From NCBI RefSeq assembly GCF_000787775.1, contig NZ_BBPM01000028.1:1-64000 (forward strand): 64,000 nucleotides of DNA. The letters are read 5' to 3'. A program made the translations under genes and the position numbers. Position 1 is the first letter of the stretch; the number at the start of each line of letters is the position of its first letter. The notes under the pieces were generated by a model. It saw nothing but the letters and a program-made list of their open reading frames with translations, searched no databases and was not told where the DNA came from. Shown here in pieces: positions 34,948-43,734 of this stretch. The DNA comes from Streptacidiphilus carbonis (GTDB taxonomy: Bacteria > Actinomycetota > Actinomycetes > Streptomycetales > Streptomycetaceae).

Positions 34948-37900
34948 ATGGGAGCCCCACCCCTTGGTTCCGCGCGCGTTCTGCTGAGAACGACGGCCCC
35001 CGCCGTCGTAGCGCTCTCGCTGTTCTTCTACGCTCTGGTCGCCGGGCCGATCACGGCCCGTGCCGCCGACACCCTGCTCTCCCAGGGCAGGACCGCGACC
35101 TCCTCGTCCAATGAGACCGCCGGCGACGGGCTGGGCCCGGCCAACGCCGTGGACGGCAGCACCGGCACCCGCTGGGCCAGCGCCTGGAGCGACCCGCAGT
35201 GGCTGCAGGTCGACCTGGGCAGCAGCTACAGCATCGACAAGATCGTGCTGAACTGGGAGAACTACGCGAAGTCGTACCAGATCCAGGTCTCCGACAACGG
35301 GGCCGACTGGACCAGCGTCTACTCCACCACCACCGGTGCGGGCGGCACCGAGACCCTGAACGTCAGCGGCACCGGCCGCTATGTGCGGATGTACGGGACG
35401 GTGCGCGAGAACGGCTACGGCTACTCGCTCTGGGAGTTCCAGGTGTACGGCCTGGCCTCCTCGGCCACCCCGACGCCGACCGCCACCCCGACGCCCACGC
35501 CGACCCCGACGCCGACCGCCACCGGGTCCACCCCGCCCGGCAACTGGACCACCGTCTGGACCGACGACTTCGCCGGCGGCTCGGGCAGCGCGCCCTCCTC
35601 GGCCAACTGGATCACCGACACCGGTACCCAGTACCAGAACGGCTCCGCCAACTGGGGCACCGGCGAGGTCGACACCGACACCGCCAACGCCGCCAATGTC
35701 GCGGTGGACGGCAACGGCCACCTCAACCTGACCGCGGTCAAGGACGGCAGCGGCAACTGGACCTCGGGCCGGGTGGAGACCCAGCGCAGCGACTTCGCCG
35801 CGCCGGCCGGCGGCCAGTTGATGGTCTCCGCCTCCATCAAGCAGCCGAACCCGGCCAACGGGCTCGGCTACTGGCCCGCCTTCAAGGCCGTCGGCGCCCA
35901 GTACCGCACCGACATGACCAGTTGGCCGAAGATGGGCGAGAGCGACATCCTGGAGGACGTCAACGGCCGCAGCCAGCTCTCGGCGACCCTGCACTGCGGG
36001 ACCGCGCCCAACGGCAACTGCAACGAGTACAACGGGATGACCAGCGGACTGGCCGGCTGCACCGGCTGCCAGACCGGCTACCACACCTACACCGAGATCG
36101 TCGACCGCACCCAGTCGGACGAGCAGATCCGCTACTACCTGGACAACCAGCAGGTGTGGCAGGTCAACGAGTCCCAGGTCGGCGTCGCCACCTGGCAGGC
36201 GGCCGTGGACCACGGCTTCTATCTGCAGGCGGACCTCGCCATCGGCGGCTCCTACCCCAACGCAGTCTGCGGCTGCACCTCGCCCAGCAGCGCCACCGGC
36301 TCCGGCGGCACGCTGTCCATCGGCGCGGTGACGGTGTCCACCACCACCGGCACGCCGCCCTCCCCGCTGACCGACCCGGCGGTGCCGACCGGCGCCAGTA
36401 ATGTGCGTGTCACCGGCTCGCAGGGGAACTGGCAGCTCAGCGTCAACGGCTCGCCGTACCAGGTCAAGGGCGTCACCTGGGGTCCCTCCACGGACACCGC
36501 CGCGGCCCATATGAGGGACCTGAAGTCCATGGGCGTCAACACCGTGCGCACCTGGGGCACCGACGGCACCACCCAGCCGCTGCTGGACGCAGCCTCCGCC
36601 TACGGCGTGAAGGTGATCAACGGCTTCTGGCTGAACCAGGGCGCCGACTACGTCAACGACACCGCGTACAGGACCAGCACCCTCAACTCCATCGTGTCCT
36701 GGGTCAACGCCTACAAGAACGACCCCGCGGTGCTGATGTGGGACGTCGGCAACGAGGTCATCCTGACCACCCAGGACCACTACACCGGCGCGGCGGTGGA
36801 GCAGCAGCGGATCGCCTACGCCCAGTACGTGGAGCAGATCGTCCAGGCCGTCCACGCGGCCGACCCCAACCACCCGGTGACCTCGACCGACGCCTACACC
36901 GGCGCCTGGCCGTACTACAAGCAGTACACCCCGGACCTGGACCTCTACGCGGTCAACTCCTACGGGGCGGTGTGCAGCGTCAAGAGCGACTGGATCAACG
37001 GCGGTTACACCAAGCCCTACATCGTCACCGAGTCCGGCGACTCCGGGGAGTGGGAGGTCCCCAACGACGCCAACGGCGTGCCCACCCAGCCCACCGACGT
37101 GCAGATGCGGGACGGCTACACCAGCGCCTGGAACTGCATCTCCGGCCACACCGGCGTCTCCTTCGGCGGCACCCTGTTCAACTACGGCCAGGAGAACGAC
37201 TTCGGCGGCATCTGGTTCAACCTGATCCCGGAGGCCTGGAAGCGGCTCGCCTACTACTCGGTGGCCAAGGCCTACGGCGGGACCCCGCAGAAGAACACCC
37301 CGCCGGTGATCAGCAGCATGTCCCTGAGCAATACCGCGACCGTGCCGTCCGGGGGAACCTTCGACATCACCACCAACACCACCGATCCCGACGGCGACCT
37401 GATCCGCTACAACCTGATGTACACCAGCAAGTACGTGGACGGCGGCACCGGGCTGCAGCAGGTCACCTTCACCCAGACCGGGGACGGCCGGTTCACCGCC
37501 ACCGCGCCGAAGACCCTGGGCGTCTGGAAGGTCTACGTCTACGCCTACGACGGCCACGGCAACGTCGGTGTGGAGACCCGCTCCTTCCGGGTGGTCGCCC
37601 CGCCGGTGAACGGGACGAACGTGGCCAAGGGCAAGACCACCACGGCCTCGTCCTTCCAGACCACGGTCGGCAACTTCAGCCCGGGCCAGGCCACCGACGG
37701 TGACTGGAGCACCCGTTGGGCCAGCAACTGGGACGACGCCGAGTGGCTGCAGGTCGACCTCGGCCAGACCACGGCGATCCACCACGTCCAGCTCGGCTGG
37801 GAGGCCGCGTACGGCAAGTCGTACCAGGTCCAGGTGTCCAACGACGGCACCAACTGGACCACGGTCTACTCCACCACCACGGGCACCGGCGGCGTCGACG

Positions 37901-38001
37901 ACTTCGACGTCACCGGATCGGGCCGTTATGTGCGGCTGAACCTCACTCAGCGCGGCAGCGCCTACGGCTACTCGCTGTACGAGTTCGGCGTCTACGCCTG
38001 A
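34948..38001 (+). CDS. Secreted two-catalytic-domain glycoside hydrolase (GH16 plus clan-A domain)
   Basis: A 1017-aa exported enzyme. The order is: signal peptide (1-38); F5/8-type C carbohydrate-binding domain (about 39-169); Thr/Pro linker; GH16 domain (about 198-467) with MGESDILEDVNG, the ExDxxE catalytic triad of beta-glucanases; TIM-barrel glycosidase (about 481-780) with DVGNEV (acid/base Glu) and VTESGDSGEW (nucleophile Glu); Ig-like domain; and a second F5/8 domain (about 890-1017) much like the first. GH16 enzymes cut beta-1,3/1,4-glucans or agarose-type chains; the second domain may work on the products. ATG at 34948 has CAGGAG in front. LacI operators control it. Confidence 0.9.
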   Translation: MGAPPLGSARVLLRTTAPAVVALSLFFYALVAGPITARAADTLLSQGRTATSSSNETAGDGLGPANAVDGSTGTRWASAWSDPQWLQVDLGSSYSIDKIVLNWENYAKSYQIQVSDNGADWTSVYSTTTGAGGTETLNVSGTGRYVRMYGTVRENGYGYSLWEFQVYGLASSATPTPTATPTPTPTPTPTATGSTPPGNWTTVWTDDFAGGSGSAPSSANWITDTGTQYQNGSANWGTGEVDTDTANAANVAVDGNGHLNLTAVKDGSGNWTSGRVETQRSDFAAPAGGQLMVSASIKQPNPANGLGYWPAFKAVGAQYRTDMTSWPKMGESDILEDVNGRSQLSATLHCGTAPNGNCNEYNGMTSGLAGCTGCQTGYHTYTEIVDRTQSDEQIRYYLDNQQVWQVNESQVGVATWQAAVDHGFYLQADLAIGGSYPNAVCGCTSPSSATGSGGTLSIGAVTVSTTTGTPPSPLTDPAVPTGASNVRVTGSQGNWQLSVNGSPYQVKGVTWGPSTDTAAAHMRDLKSMGVNTVRTWGTDGTTQPLLDAASAYGVKVINGFWLNQGADYVNDTAYRTSTLNSIVSWVNAYKNDPAVLMWDVGNEVILTTQDHYTGAAVEQQRIAYAQYVEQIVQAVHAADPNHPVTSTDAYTGAWPYYKQYTPDLDLYAVNSYGAVCSVKSDWINGGYTKPYIVTESGDSGEWEVPNDANGVPTQPTDVQMRDGYTSAWNCISGHTGVSFGGTLFNYGQENDFGGIWFNLIPEAWKRLAYYSVAKAYGGTPQKNTPPVISSMSLSNTATVPSGGTFDITTNTTDPDGDLIRYNLMYTSKYVDGGTGLQQVTFTQTGDGRFTATAPKTLGVWKVYVYAYDGHGNVGVETRSFRVVAPPVNGTNVAKGKTTTASSFQTTVGNFSPGQATDGDWSTRWASNWDDAEWLQVDLGQTTAIHHVQLGWEAAYGKSYQVQVSNDGTNWTTVYSTTTGTGGVDDFDVTGSGRYVRLNLTQRGSAYGYSLYEFGVYA

Positions 38002-38061
38002 GTCCCGAGGAACCACTCTGCTCCAACCCACCCACCCGCGCGCCCACTGGGAGGAACGGAC

Positions 38062-38365
38062 ATGAACGCAAGGACCCGCCTCCCGGTGGGGGCCGCGCTG
38101 CTGCAGCTCGGCACGGTCGCGGGGTGCGCCGCCACGGCGGAGCGCCCAGCCGGTCCGGCCGACCTGGTCGGACCGGCTGTACTCGTGCCGCTACGTCTAC
38201 CCGGGCGGCTCCATGCTGCTCTCGGTCAAGGACCTGCCGGACGCCACCGTGCTGACCGTGGACGTCAGCGCGCTGCCGGCCGGTTTCGGAAAGCCGGCCC
38301 GCTCCCGGGCCTCGGCCGCCAGGACCGTCGCGACCATAGTGCTGATCTGCTGGAAGGAGGGCTGA
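38062..38365 (+). pseudogene. Frameshifted, shortened lipoprotein gene
   Basis: A good ribosome site (GGGAGGAACGGAC) and ATG start MNARTRLPVGAALLQLGTVAGC, a lipoprotein signal with a VAGC lipobox. After about 30 codons the coding continues in a different frame, from TGG at 38165: WSDRLYSCRYVYPGGSMLLS and VKDLPDATVLTVDVSALPAGFG, ending in TGA at 38363-38365. Proteins with this WSDRLYSC...VDVSALP arrangement in Streptomyces have a longer middle, so a deletion is likely in addition to the frameshift near 38160. The original-frame reading to 38601 is Arg-rich and meaningless. No function is known for the intact family. Confidence 0.72.
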
Positions 38366-38494
38366 CGGGGGGTCCGGTCCGCGCCACCTGCTTGGAGCAG
38401 TACCGGTCAGGGTCTCCCAGGAGACTTGATCAACGGCCTGACCTGCGACTATTCCGATCCTCCGGGGTTGCTGGGCGGGAATCCGGACCTGCGT

Positions 38495-38520
38495 CCGAAA
38501 CCTCGCCGCGAGAGGTTTGG
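38495..38520 (+). terminator. Hairpin downstream of the lipoprotein pseudogene
   Basis: CCGAAACCTC (38495-38504) pairs with GAGGTTTGG (38512-38520) with one mismatch around a short loop. It separates the pseudogene from the esterase gene. No gene is seen in 38366-38621. Confidence 0.45.
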
Positions 38521-38621
38521 CTGACGGCGTCCACCCGAGCAGCCGATCTTGAGGTTGGGTTTTCGCCACGACGGACAGCATCCGACTGCCAAGGCGGTTG
38601 AACGCACCCGGAGGGTGACGC

Positions 38622-39707
38622 ATGGCCCTGAACGGTTCTCCGTTCCTCGTGACGACCATCGTGCTCGCGCTGGTACTGACCCTGCTCGCCCTGACGGCCT
38701 GGAACCGACTGCCGGGCCCGAAACCGGTTCGGGTCGGCGCGCGGCTGCTGATGCTCGCGGCGACCCAGGGCGCGGCGGTGCTGGTGGTGCTGGTGCTCGT
38801 GAACAACAGCTACGCCTTCTACGACTCCTGGTCGGACCTGGTCGGGACCCAGGCCGGGGCCGCGACCTTCGAGTCCGTGGGTGTTGGGGTCCGGCAGAGC
38901 TCGCTGAGCGCCGCCACCGCGACGCCGGCCACCTTCCGCACGGGGTCGCAGGGCCTGCAGGTCTCCGAGCCGGTCGGGCCGCGCTCGCACATCCGCGGCC
39001 AACTGCTGGTCTGGCTGCCGCCGGAGTACGACGAACCCGCGCACGCCGGGGAGCGCTTCCCGGTGGTGGTGCTGCTGCCCGGGCAGCCGGGTACCCCGAT
39101 GTCCTGGTTCGACGCCATGAACGGGCAGGACGAGCTGGCCCGGCTGGTCGAGGCCCATCAGGCCCGGCCGATGATCCTGGTCGCGGCCAAGTCCAACACC
39201 CTGGGCACCGACGACGCCGGCTGCACGGACCTGCCGAAGGGGCCCAAGACCGACACCTGGCTCGCCGAGGACGTCCCGGCGATCGTCAAGAGCCGGTTCC
39301 GGGTCTCCAACGACCCCTACGACTGGTCGGTGATGGGCTACTCGGCCGGCGGCTACTGCGCCGCGAACCTGGCCGTGCACCACCCCGACGTGTTCCACTC
39401 CGCGGTCAGCATCTCCGGCTACAACATGCCCGAGGCCACCGTGGTGCTGGCCCACCCCGCGCTGACCAAGGCCAACAACCCGCTGCTGGTGCTGCGCCGG
39501 GCGGCCCGGCAGCCGGACATCGCGCTGCTGCTCACCGGCAGTCTGCAGGACGGCTCCACGGTGCAGGACGCCCGGGCGCTGGTGGGCGCGCTGCGGGCGC
39601 CGGCCACCGGTGACGTGGCCACGGTGCAGCGCGGCGGGCACAACATGGACGTCTGGCAGGAGATGCTGCCGACCGCCTTCCAGTGGATCTCCCGCCACCT
39701 GCGCTGA
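38622..39707 (+). CDS. Membrane-anchored alpha/beta-hydrolase esterase-like protein
   Basis: A 361-aa protein with two or three hydrophobic N-terminal segments (ending near VLVVLVLVNNSYAFY) and an extracytoplasmic esterase-D/antigen-85-type domain. The nucleophile elbow is MGYSAGGYCAANLA. FPVVVLLPGQPGTPMSWF forms the oxyanion side, and a C-terminal GGHNMDVWQ supplies the catalytic His. Relatives include mycolyltransferases and carbohydrate esterases. GGAGGGTGACGC gives a good ribosome site. It opens the polysaccharide region and could remove or add acyl groups on a surface polymer; that is inference from position. Confidence 0.86.
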   Translation: MALNGSPFLVTTIVLALVLTLLALTAWNRLPGPKPVRVGARLLMLAATQGAAVLVVLVLVNNSYAFYDSWSDLVGTQAGAATFESVGVGVRQSSLSAATATPATFRTGSQGLQVSEPVGPRSHIRGQLLVWLPPEYDEPAHAGERFPVVVLLPGQPGTPMSWFDAMNGQDELARLVEAHQARPMILVAAKSNTLGTDDAGCTDLPKGPKTDTWLAEDVPAIVKSRFRVSNDPYDWSVMGYSAGGYCAANLAVHHPDVFHSAVSISGYNMPEATVVLAHPALTKANNPLLVLRRAARQPDIALLLTGSLQDGSTVQDARALVGALRAPATGDVATVQRGGHNMDVWQEMLPTAFQWISRHLR

Positions 39708-39855
39708 CAGTGCCCCGGTAGTTCCCCGGACCCTTCCCGGGGCCGTTCCCCGACCGTTTCCAGGACCGCAGCCCCGTTGTGCGGCGGGAGACGGGCTGCC
39801 ATTCTCGTGGCGGCGCATTTCTGTGAAGGAATCGGGTCGAGCCGAGGGGGGTCTT

Positions 39856-40842
39856 GTGCTCAACAATCTGGTGAACAGGCATGACGCATACAAGGTGATG
39901 CGCAAGGTGCGGCGCTACGACGTCAGTCCGGTGCTGGCCAAGCTCCGGGTCCGGGGGAAGGAACGGGTGGTCGCGCACTGGGCGTCGGTGGAGCCGTCGC
40001 TGCAGGAGTGGTGGGCGGTGCCGGAGGTGATCCGGCGGTGGAACCTGCTGATGTCGCACGACACGGCGACGCCGTTCCCCTCCTACGTGGCCCGGCAGTA
40101 CTTCGCGCCGCGGACGGACCTGCGCGGGCTCTCGCTCGGCTGCGGGACCGGCGGCAACGAGCTGGTCTGGGCGAGCACCGGGGCGTTCGGACTGCTGGAG
40201 GGCATCGACGTGTCGCCGGAGCGGATCGCCTTCGCCTCGGCGACCGCCGCCGAGCAGGGGTTGGACGGGGTGCTGCGGTTCCGGGTCGCCGACGCGGGGG
40301 AGCTGGACCGGGGCGACCGGCGCTACGACGTGGTGCTGGGGCTGCAGTCGCTGCACCACTTCGACGATCTCGACCGGACCCTGCCGAGGATCGCCGGACT
40401 GATCGACCCGGTCGGGTTCCTGGTGGTCGACGAGTTCGTCGGGCCTACCCGGTTCCAGTGGAGCGACGGGCAGTTGGAGGCGGCCAACGCGTTACTGGCC
40501 CGGCTGCCGGTGGAGCGCCGCAGGCTCGCCGACGGCCGGATCAAACAGCGGGTGGTCCGGCCGAGCCGGATGGGTATGATCCTTGACGATCCGTCGGAGG
40601 CGGTGGACTCGGCCGCGCTGCTGCCCTCCGTGCGGCGGAACTTCGAGGTCCTCGAAGAGTGCCCCTACGGCGGCACGGTGCTGCACATCGCCCTCTCCGG
40701 GATCGCGCACAACTTCCTGGACGGTAGCCCGGAGACCGGGGAACTGCTGGAGTTGTGCTTCCAGGCCGAGGACGCGGCGTTACCCGAACTCGGCCATGAC
40801 TTCGTCGCCCTGGTGTGCCGTCCCCGAGGAGCAGTTGAATGA
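39856..40842 (+). CDS. SAM-dependent methyltransferase with two TTA codons
   Basis: A 328-aa class I methyltransferase. The SAM-binding motif is LSLGCGTGGNEL (about 92-103), followed by GIDVSPERIAFA and DVVLGLQSLHHFDDL. The C-terminal half is helical and unassigned. GTG at 39856 has GAGGGGGG before it. It contains two in-frame TTA codons (40492-40494 and 40780-40782), a class so rare in Streptomyces that translation generally depends on the bldA tRNA. The stop overlaps the next gene by 4 nt (ATGA). Methylation of a sugar in the surface polymer is inferred. Confidence 0.88.
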   Translation: MLNNLVNRHDAYKVMRKVRRYDVSPVLAKLRVRGKERVVAHWASVEPSLQEWWAVPEVIRRWNLLMSHDTATPFPSYVARQYFAPRTDLRGLSLGCGTGGNELVWASTGAFGLLEGIDVSPERIAFASATAAEQGLDGVLRFRVADAGELDRGDRRYDVVLGLQSLHHFDDLDRTLPRIAGLIDPVGFLVVDEFVGPTRFQWSDGQLEAANALLARLPVERRRLADGRIKQRVVRPSRMGMILDDPSEAVDSAALLPSVRRNFEVLEECPYGGTVLHIALSGIAHNFLDGSPETGELLELCFQAEDAALPELGHDFVALVCRPRGAVE

Positions 40843-41438
40843 GCGTCAGGATCCAGCCCACCGCCCAGGTCGACCCGGACGCCGAGCTGGGGGAGGGGAC
40901 CGCGATCTGGGACCTGGCCCAGATCAGGGAGCATGCCAGGCTCGGCCGGGACTGCAATGTGGGCCGGGGCGCGTACGTCGGCCCCGGGGTGCGTATCGGC
41001 GACAACTGCAAACTGCAGAACTACGCCCTGGTGTACGAGCCGGCGGTGCTGGAGGACGGCGTGTTCGTCGGTCCCGCCGCGGTGTTCACCAATGACTACT
41101 TCCCGCGGGCGGTGACCCCCGAGGGCCGGCCCAAGCGCGGCGACGACTGGGAGGCGGTCGGCGTGCGGGTCGCCGAGGGTGCCTCGCTGGGCGCCCGCTC
41201 GGTGTGCGTCGCGCCGGTGCGGGTGGGCCGCTGGGCCCTGGTCGCGGCCGGGGCTGTGGTGACCCGGGACGTACCGGACTTCGCGCTGGTGGTGGGGGTC
41301 CCGGCGCGGCAGGTGGGCTGGGTCGGCCGGGCCGGTGCGCGGCTGGTGGAGCGGGCCGGTGAGCCCGGGGTGTGGGAGTGCCCCAGCACCGGGGCGCTGC
41401 ACGACGAGAAGGCCGGCGAACTCGTCGAGCGGCGCTGA
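40839..41438 (+). CDS. Hexapeptide-repeat acetyltransferase, WbpD-like
   Basis: A 199-aa left-handed beta-helix acyltransferase with repeated hexapeptides. The segments VRIGDNCKLQNYALVYEPAV, LEDGVFVGPAAVFTNDYFPRA and ALVVGVPARQVGW closely follow WbpD, the enzyme that N-acetylates the 3-amino group of UDP-GlcNAc(3NH2)A in Pseudomonas (family knowledge, recalled). It is coupled to the methyltransferase by an ATGA overlap. With the UDP-sugar dehydrogenase, epimerase and aminotransferase in this locus it suggests a diacetamido-uronic acid. Confidence 0.9.
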   Translation: MSVRIQPTAQVDPDAELGEGTAIWDLAQIREHARLGRDCNVGRGAYVGPGVRIGDNCKLQNYALVYEPAVLEDGVFVGPAAVFTNDYFPRAVTPEGRPKRGDDWEAVGVRVAEGASLGARSVCVAPVRVGRWALVAAGAVVTRDVPDFALVVGVPARQVGWVGRAGARLVERAGEPGVWECPSTGALHDEKAGELVERR

Positions 41439-41731
41439 CCAGGACGGACGAGGGGCGGAGATCTCTACGACATCTCCCTGACACTTGTTCAGGATCCGTA
41501 CAGGGGTGTTATTTTCCCGAAACGTCATGCTGCGACCATCCGGGGCCCTACGGTGTCTCTGTACGCTGCGGGGGAGCGCGCGGTGGGGGGTCACCGAAGG
41601 TAGTGGAGCGTCGGAGCGGCAACCGCTTCGGCAGCTGCCGCCTGCCGTCGCACACCCCCTGACGAGCGGCGCGGCGAAGTTCCCGAACGTTGGAAGTTCC
41701 CGAACGTTGAATGGACCCAGGGGGGTTGGGT
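41439..41731. promoter_or_regulatory. Leader region before the second gene block, without genes
   Basis: No coding region is supported. TTGTTC near 41485 with TGTTAT about 17 nt later is a weak promoter candidate. Close to the downstream start is a tandem 17-bp repeat, listed separately. The only long frames here are shadows. Confidence 0.4.
41676..41709. repeat. Exact tandem 17-bp repeat before the unknown gene
   Basis: GAAGTTCCCGAACGTTG occurs twice without a gap (41676-41692 and 41693-41709). Each copy contains the mini-palindromes GTTCCCGAAC and AACGTT. It ends one base before an in-frame ATG (41711) and 23 nt before GTG 41732, so a bound protein would block translation start or transcription. 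Confidence 0.8.
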
Positions 41732-42928
41732 GTGCCACCAGAACCGCACAGCAGTGATGGTTCGATGACCGCCGTACGTCTGCGGGCCCTCGCCGACGAG
41801 GACCCGGAACTGCACGGGCTCGCGGAGCGGCTGCTCTCGCTGGCCGAGGCCGGGCTGCCGGCCATGCTGCGGTCGTCCAGGAGCGGTGCCAAGGACGACA
41901 CCTTCGCCTTCACCAGGGCGGCGGTCGCCACCGGGATGGAACTGCGCGGGACCAGTACCCGCTATGCCGCCATCACGGCGCTGGGAGCGCGGTTCCTGCC
42001 CGAGGAGCGCCAGCGCGCGGTCCTCGGCGGGCACAGCGCCGAGGACTTCACCGGTTTGCTGGTGCAGCAGCTGCCGCAGGTCGGCAACCTCGGCGACGCG
42101 GCGCTGATCGCCTGGGCCGCCGCCGAGACCGGGCATCCCAAGCTGTCCGACGCGCTGGGGCGGGTCGCCGCGCTGGACGCCGACGACGGGCCGCGCCACA
42201 CCGTCGAGGCCGCCTGGGTGCTGTCCGCGCTGGCCGCGGCCCGCGGTGCCGCCGAGGTGGAGACGGAACTCGCCGCGGCGCGGGAGCGGCTGCTGCGGGC
42301 CAGGGTCGGGGACAGTCCGCTGTTCCCGCACGCCACCGGCCCGGGGCTGGTGCCCTGGTACCGCTCGCACATCGGCTGCTTCGCCGACCAGACCTATCCG
42401 CTGCAGGCGCTGGCCCGGGCCCACGCGGCCGGGGCCGGCGGCGACGGCGAGGCGCTGGCCGCGGCCGTCGCCTGCGCCGCGCGCATCTGCGAACTGCAGG
42501 GCGACGGCGGCCAGTGGTGGTGGCACTACGACGCCCGCAGCGGCTCGGTGGTCGAGGGCTACCCCGTCTACAGCGTGCACCAGCACGCGATGGCGCCCAC
42601 GGCGCTGTTCGACGTGACCGAGGCCGGCGGCCCGGACTTCGGCGCGGCGATCCGCAAGGGCCTGCGCTGGATGACCGAGGTGCCGGAACTGGCGGCCGCC
42701 CCCCAGTCGATGATCCACGACGAGCTCGGGGTCACCTGGCGCAAGGTCCACCGCGGCGACCCGCGCAAGGCCGTGCGCGCGGCCCGCGGGGTGAGCACCC
42801 GGATGCTGCCCGGACTGCGGCTCTCCGCGCTGGACCGGATGTACCGGCCGACCTCGCTGGACCGCGAGTGCCGTCCGTACGAGTTCGGCTGGATGCTGTT
42901 CGCCTGGCTGGGGAGGCTGCCCGGATGA
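41732..42928 (+). CDS. Unknown protein of the polysaccharide operon
   Basis: A 398-aa protein I cannot place in a named family. It is helical, rich in Ala/Leu, with no signal peptide or membrane segment. Repeated helix pairs (LSDALGRVAALDADDGPRHT, AYPVYSVHQHAMAP-type) and the motifs GQWWWHYDAR and YPVYSVHQHAMAPTAL suggest an alpha/alpha-toroid like those of glycosidases and terpene cyclases. GTG at 41732 with GGGGGG upstream is preferred; ATG 41711 and ATG 41765 are alternatives. It overlaps the WecG/TagA gene by 4 nt, so it should work in the same pathway. The aromatic/His motif could bind sugar. Confidence 0.78.
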   Translation: MPPEPHSSDGSMTAVRLRALADEDPELHGLAERLLSLAEAGLPAMLRSSRSGAKDDTFAFTRAAVATGMELRGTSTRYAAITALGARFLPEERQRAVLGGHSAEDFTGLLVQQLPQVGNLGDAALIAWAAAETGHPKLSDALGRVAALDADDGPRHTVEAAWVLSALAAARGAAEVETELAAARERLLRARVGDSPLFPHATGPGLVPWYRSHIGCFADQTYPLQALARAHAAGAGGDGEALAAAVACAARICELQGDGGQWWWHYDARSGSVVEGYPVYSVHQHAMAPTALFDVTEAGGPDFGAAIRKGLRWMTEVPELAAAPQSMIHDELGVTWRKVHRGDPRKAVRAARGVSTRMLPGLRLSALDRMYRPTSLDRECRPYEFGWMLFAWLGRLPG

Positions 42929-43734
42929 GCGCGGCGACAGCGGCCCCGCCGCGGCGGAGCATGTTCGGGGTCGAGCTGGACCCGCTGACCATGGACCAGA
43001 CCGTGCGGCGCTGCCTGGACGCGGTACGGGACGGTGAGCAGTTGGAGATCGGCGTGGTGAACGCGGCCAAGCTGGTCAATATGCGCCGCGACCCGCGGCT
43101 GGCCGGTGCGGTCAACGGCTGCGACCTGGTCCTGGCCGACGGGCAGGCCGTGGTGTGGGCCGGCAAGGTGCTGCGGGCCCCGCTGCCGGAGCGGGTGGCC
43201 GGCATCGACCTGTTCATGCGGCTGCTGGCGGAGGCCGAGACGGCCGGGATATCCGTCTACCTGCTCGGCGCCAAGCAGCCGGTACTGGAACTCATGCTGC
43301 ATCAGATCAGGCTGCGCTTCCCCGAGTTGGTGGTGGCTGGCAGCAGGAACGGCTACTTCGACGACTCCGAGCAGCAGGAGATCGCCGAGTCCATCGCCGC
43401 CAGCGGCGCGCAGATGCTCTTCCTCGGGATGACCTCGCCGAAGAAGGAGCTGTTCACCGCGGCCTACGGCGAGCGCACCGGAGTAAGGGTGGTGCACGGC
43501 GTCGGCGGCTCCTTCGACATCCTGGCCGGTGTCACCCGCCGGGCTCCGGCCGCCTGGCAGCGGCTGGGCGTCGAGTGGCTGTACCGGGCGCTGCAGGAGC
43601 CGCGCCGGCTGGGGCGCCGCTATGTCACCACCAACACCCTGTTCTTCCTGATGACCGCGCGAGAGCTCGTGCGCCCAACCCCGCCCGCCCGTCGTTCCGG
43701 TGGCGCCACCGGCAGTGCCAGAGGGAGCAGCTGA
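42925..43734 (+). CDS. WecG/TagA/CpsF family glycosyltransferase
   Basis: A 269-aa GT26 enzyme. Family landmarks are GVVNAAKLVNMRRDPRL, NGCDLVLADGQAVVWAGKVL, RVAGIDLFMRLL, FLGMTSPKKELF and HGVGGSFDILAGVTRRAPAAWQRLGVEWLYRALQEP. WecG and TagA move N-acetylmannosamine or its uronic acid onto GlcNAc-diphospho-undecaprenol at the membrane surface. ATG at 42925 overlaps the previous stop. It is followed by the dehydrogenase (TGATG overlap) and epimerase that would make its donor, UDP-ManNAc(A). Confidence 0.93.
   Translation: MSAATAAPPRRSMFGVELDPLTMDQTVRRCLDAVRDGEQLEIGVVNAAKLVNMRRDPRLAGAVNGCDLVLADGQAVVWAGKVLRAPLPERVAGIDLFMRLLAEAETAGISVYLLGAKQPVLELMLHQIRLRFPELVVAGSRNGYFDDSEQQEIAESIAASGAQMLFLGMTSPKKELFTAAYGERTGVRVVHGVGGSFDILAGVTRRAPAAWQRLGVEWLYRALQEPRRLGRRYVTTNTLFFLMTARELVRPTPPARRSGGATGSARGSS

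Noticed and set aside
37000-37010. TTA triplets in the glycosidase, GNAT and other genes
   Set aside because: They are out of frame (for example GGT TAC), so they do not imply bldA dependence.
34936-38031. 1031-aa minus-strand frame opposite the glycoside hydrolase
   Set aside because: Low-complexity Val/Gly/Asp product with no motifs; the plus strand has clear domains, signal peptide and ribosome site.
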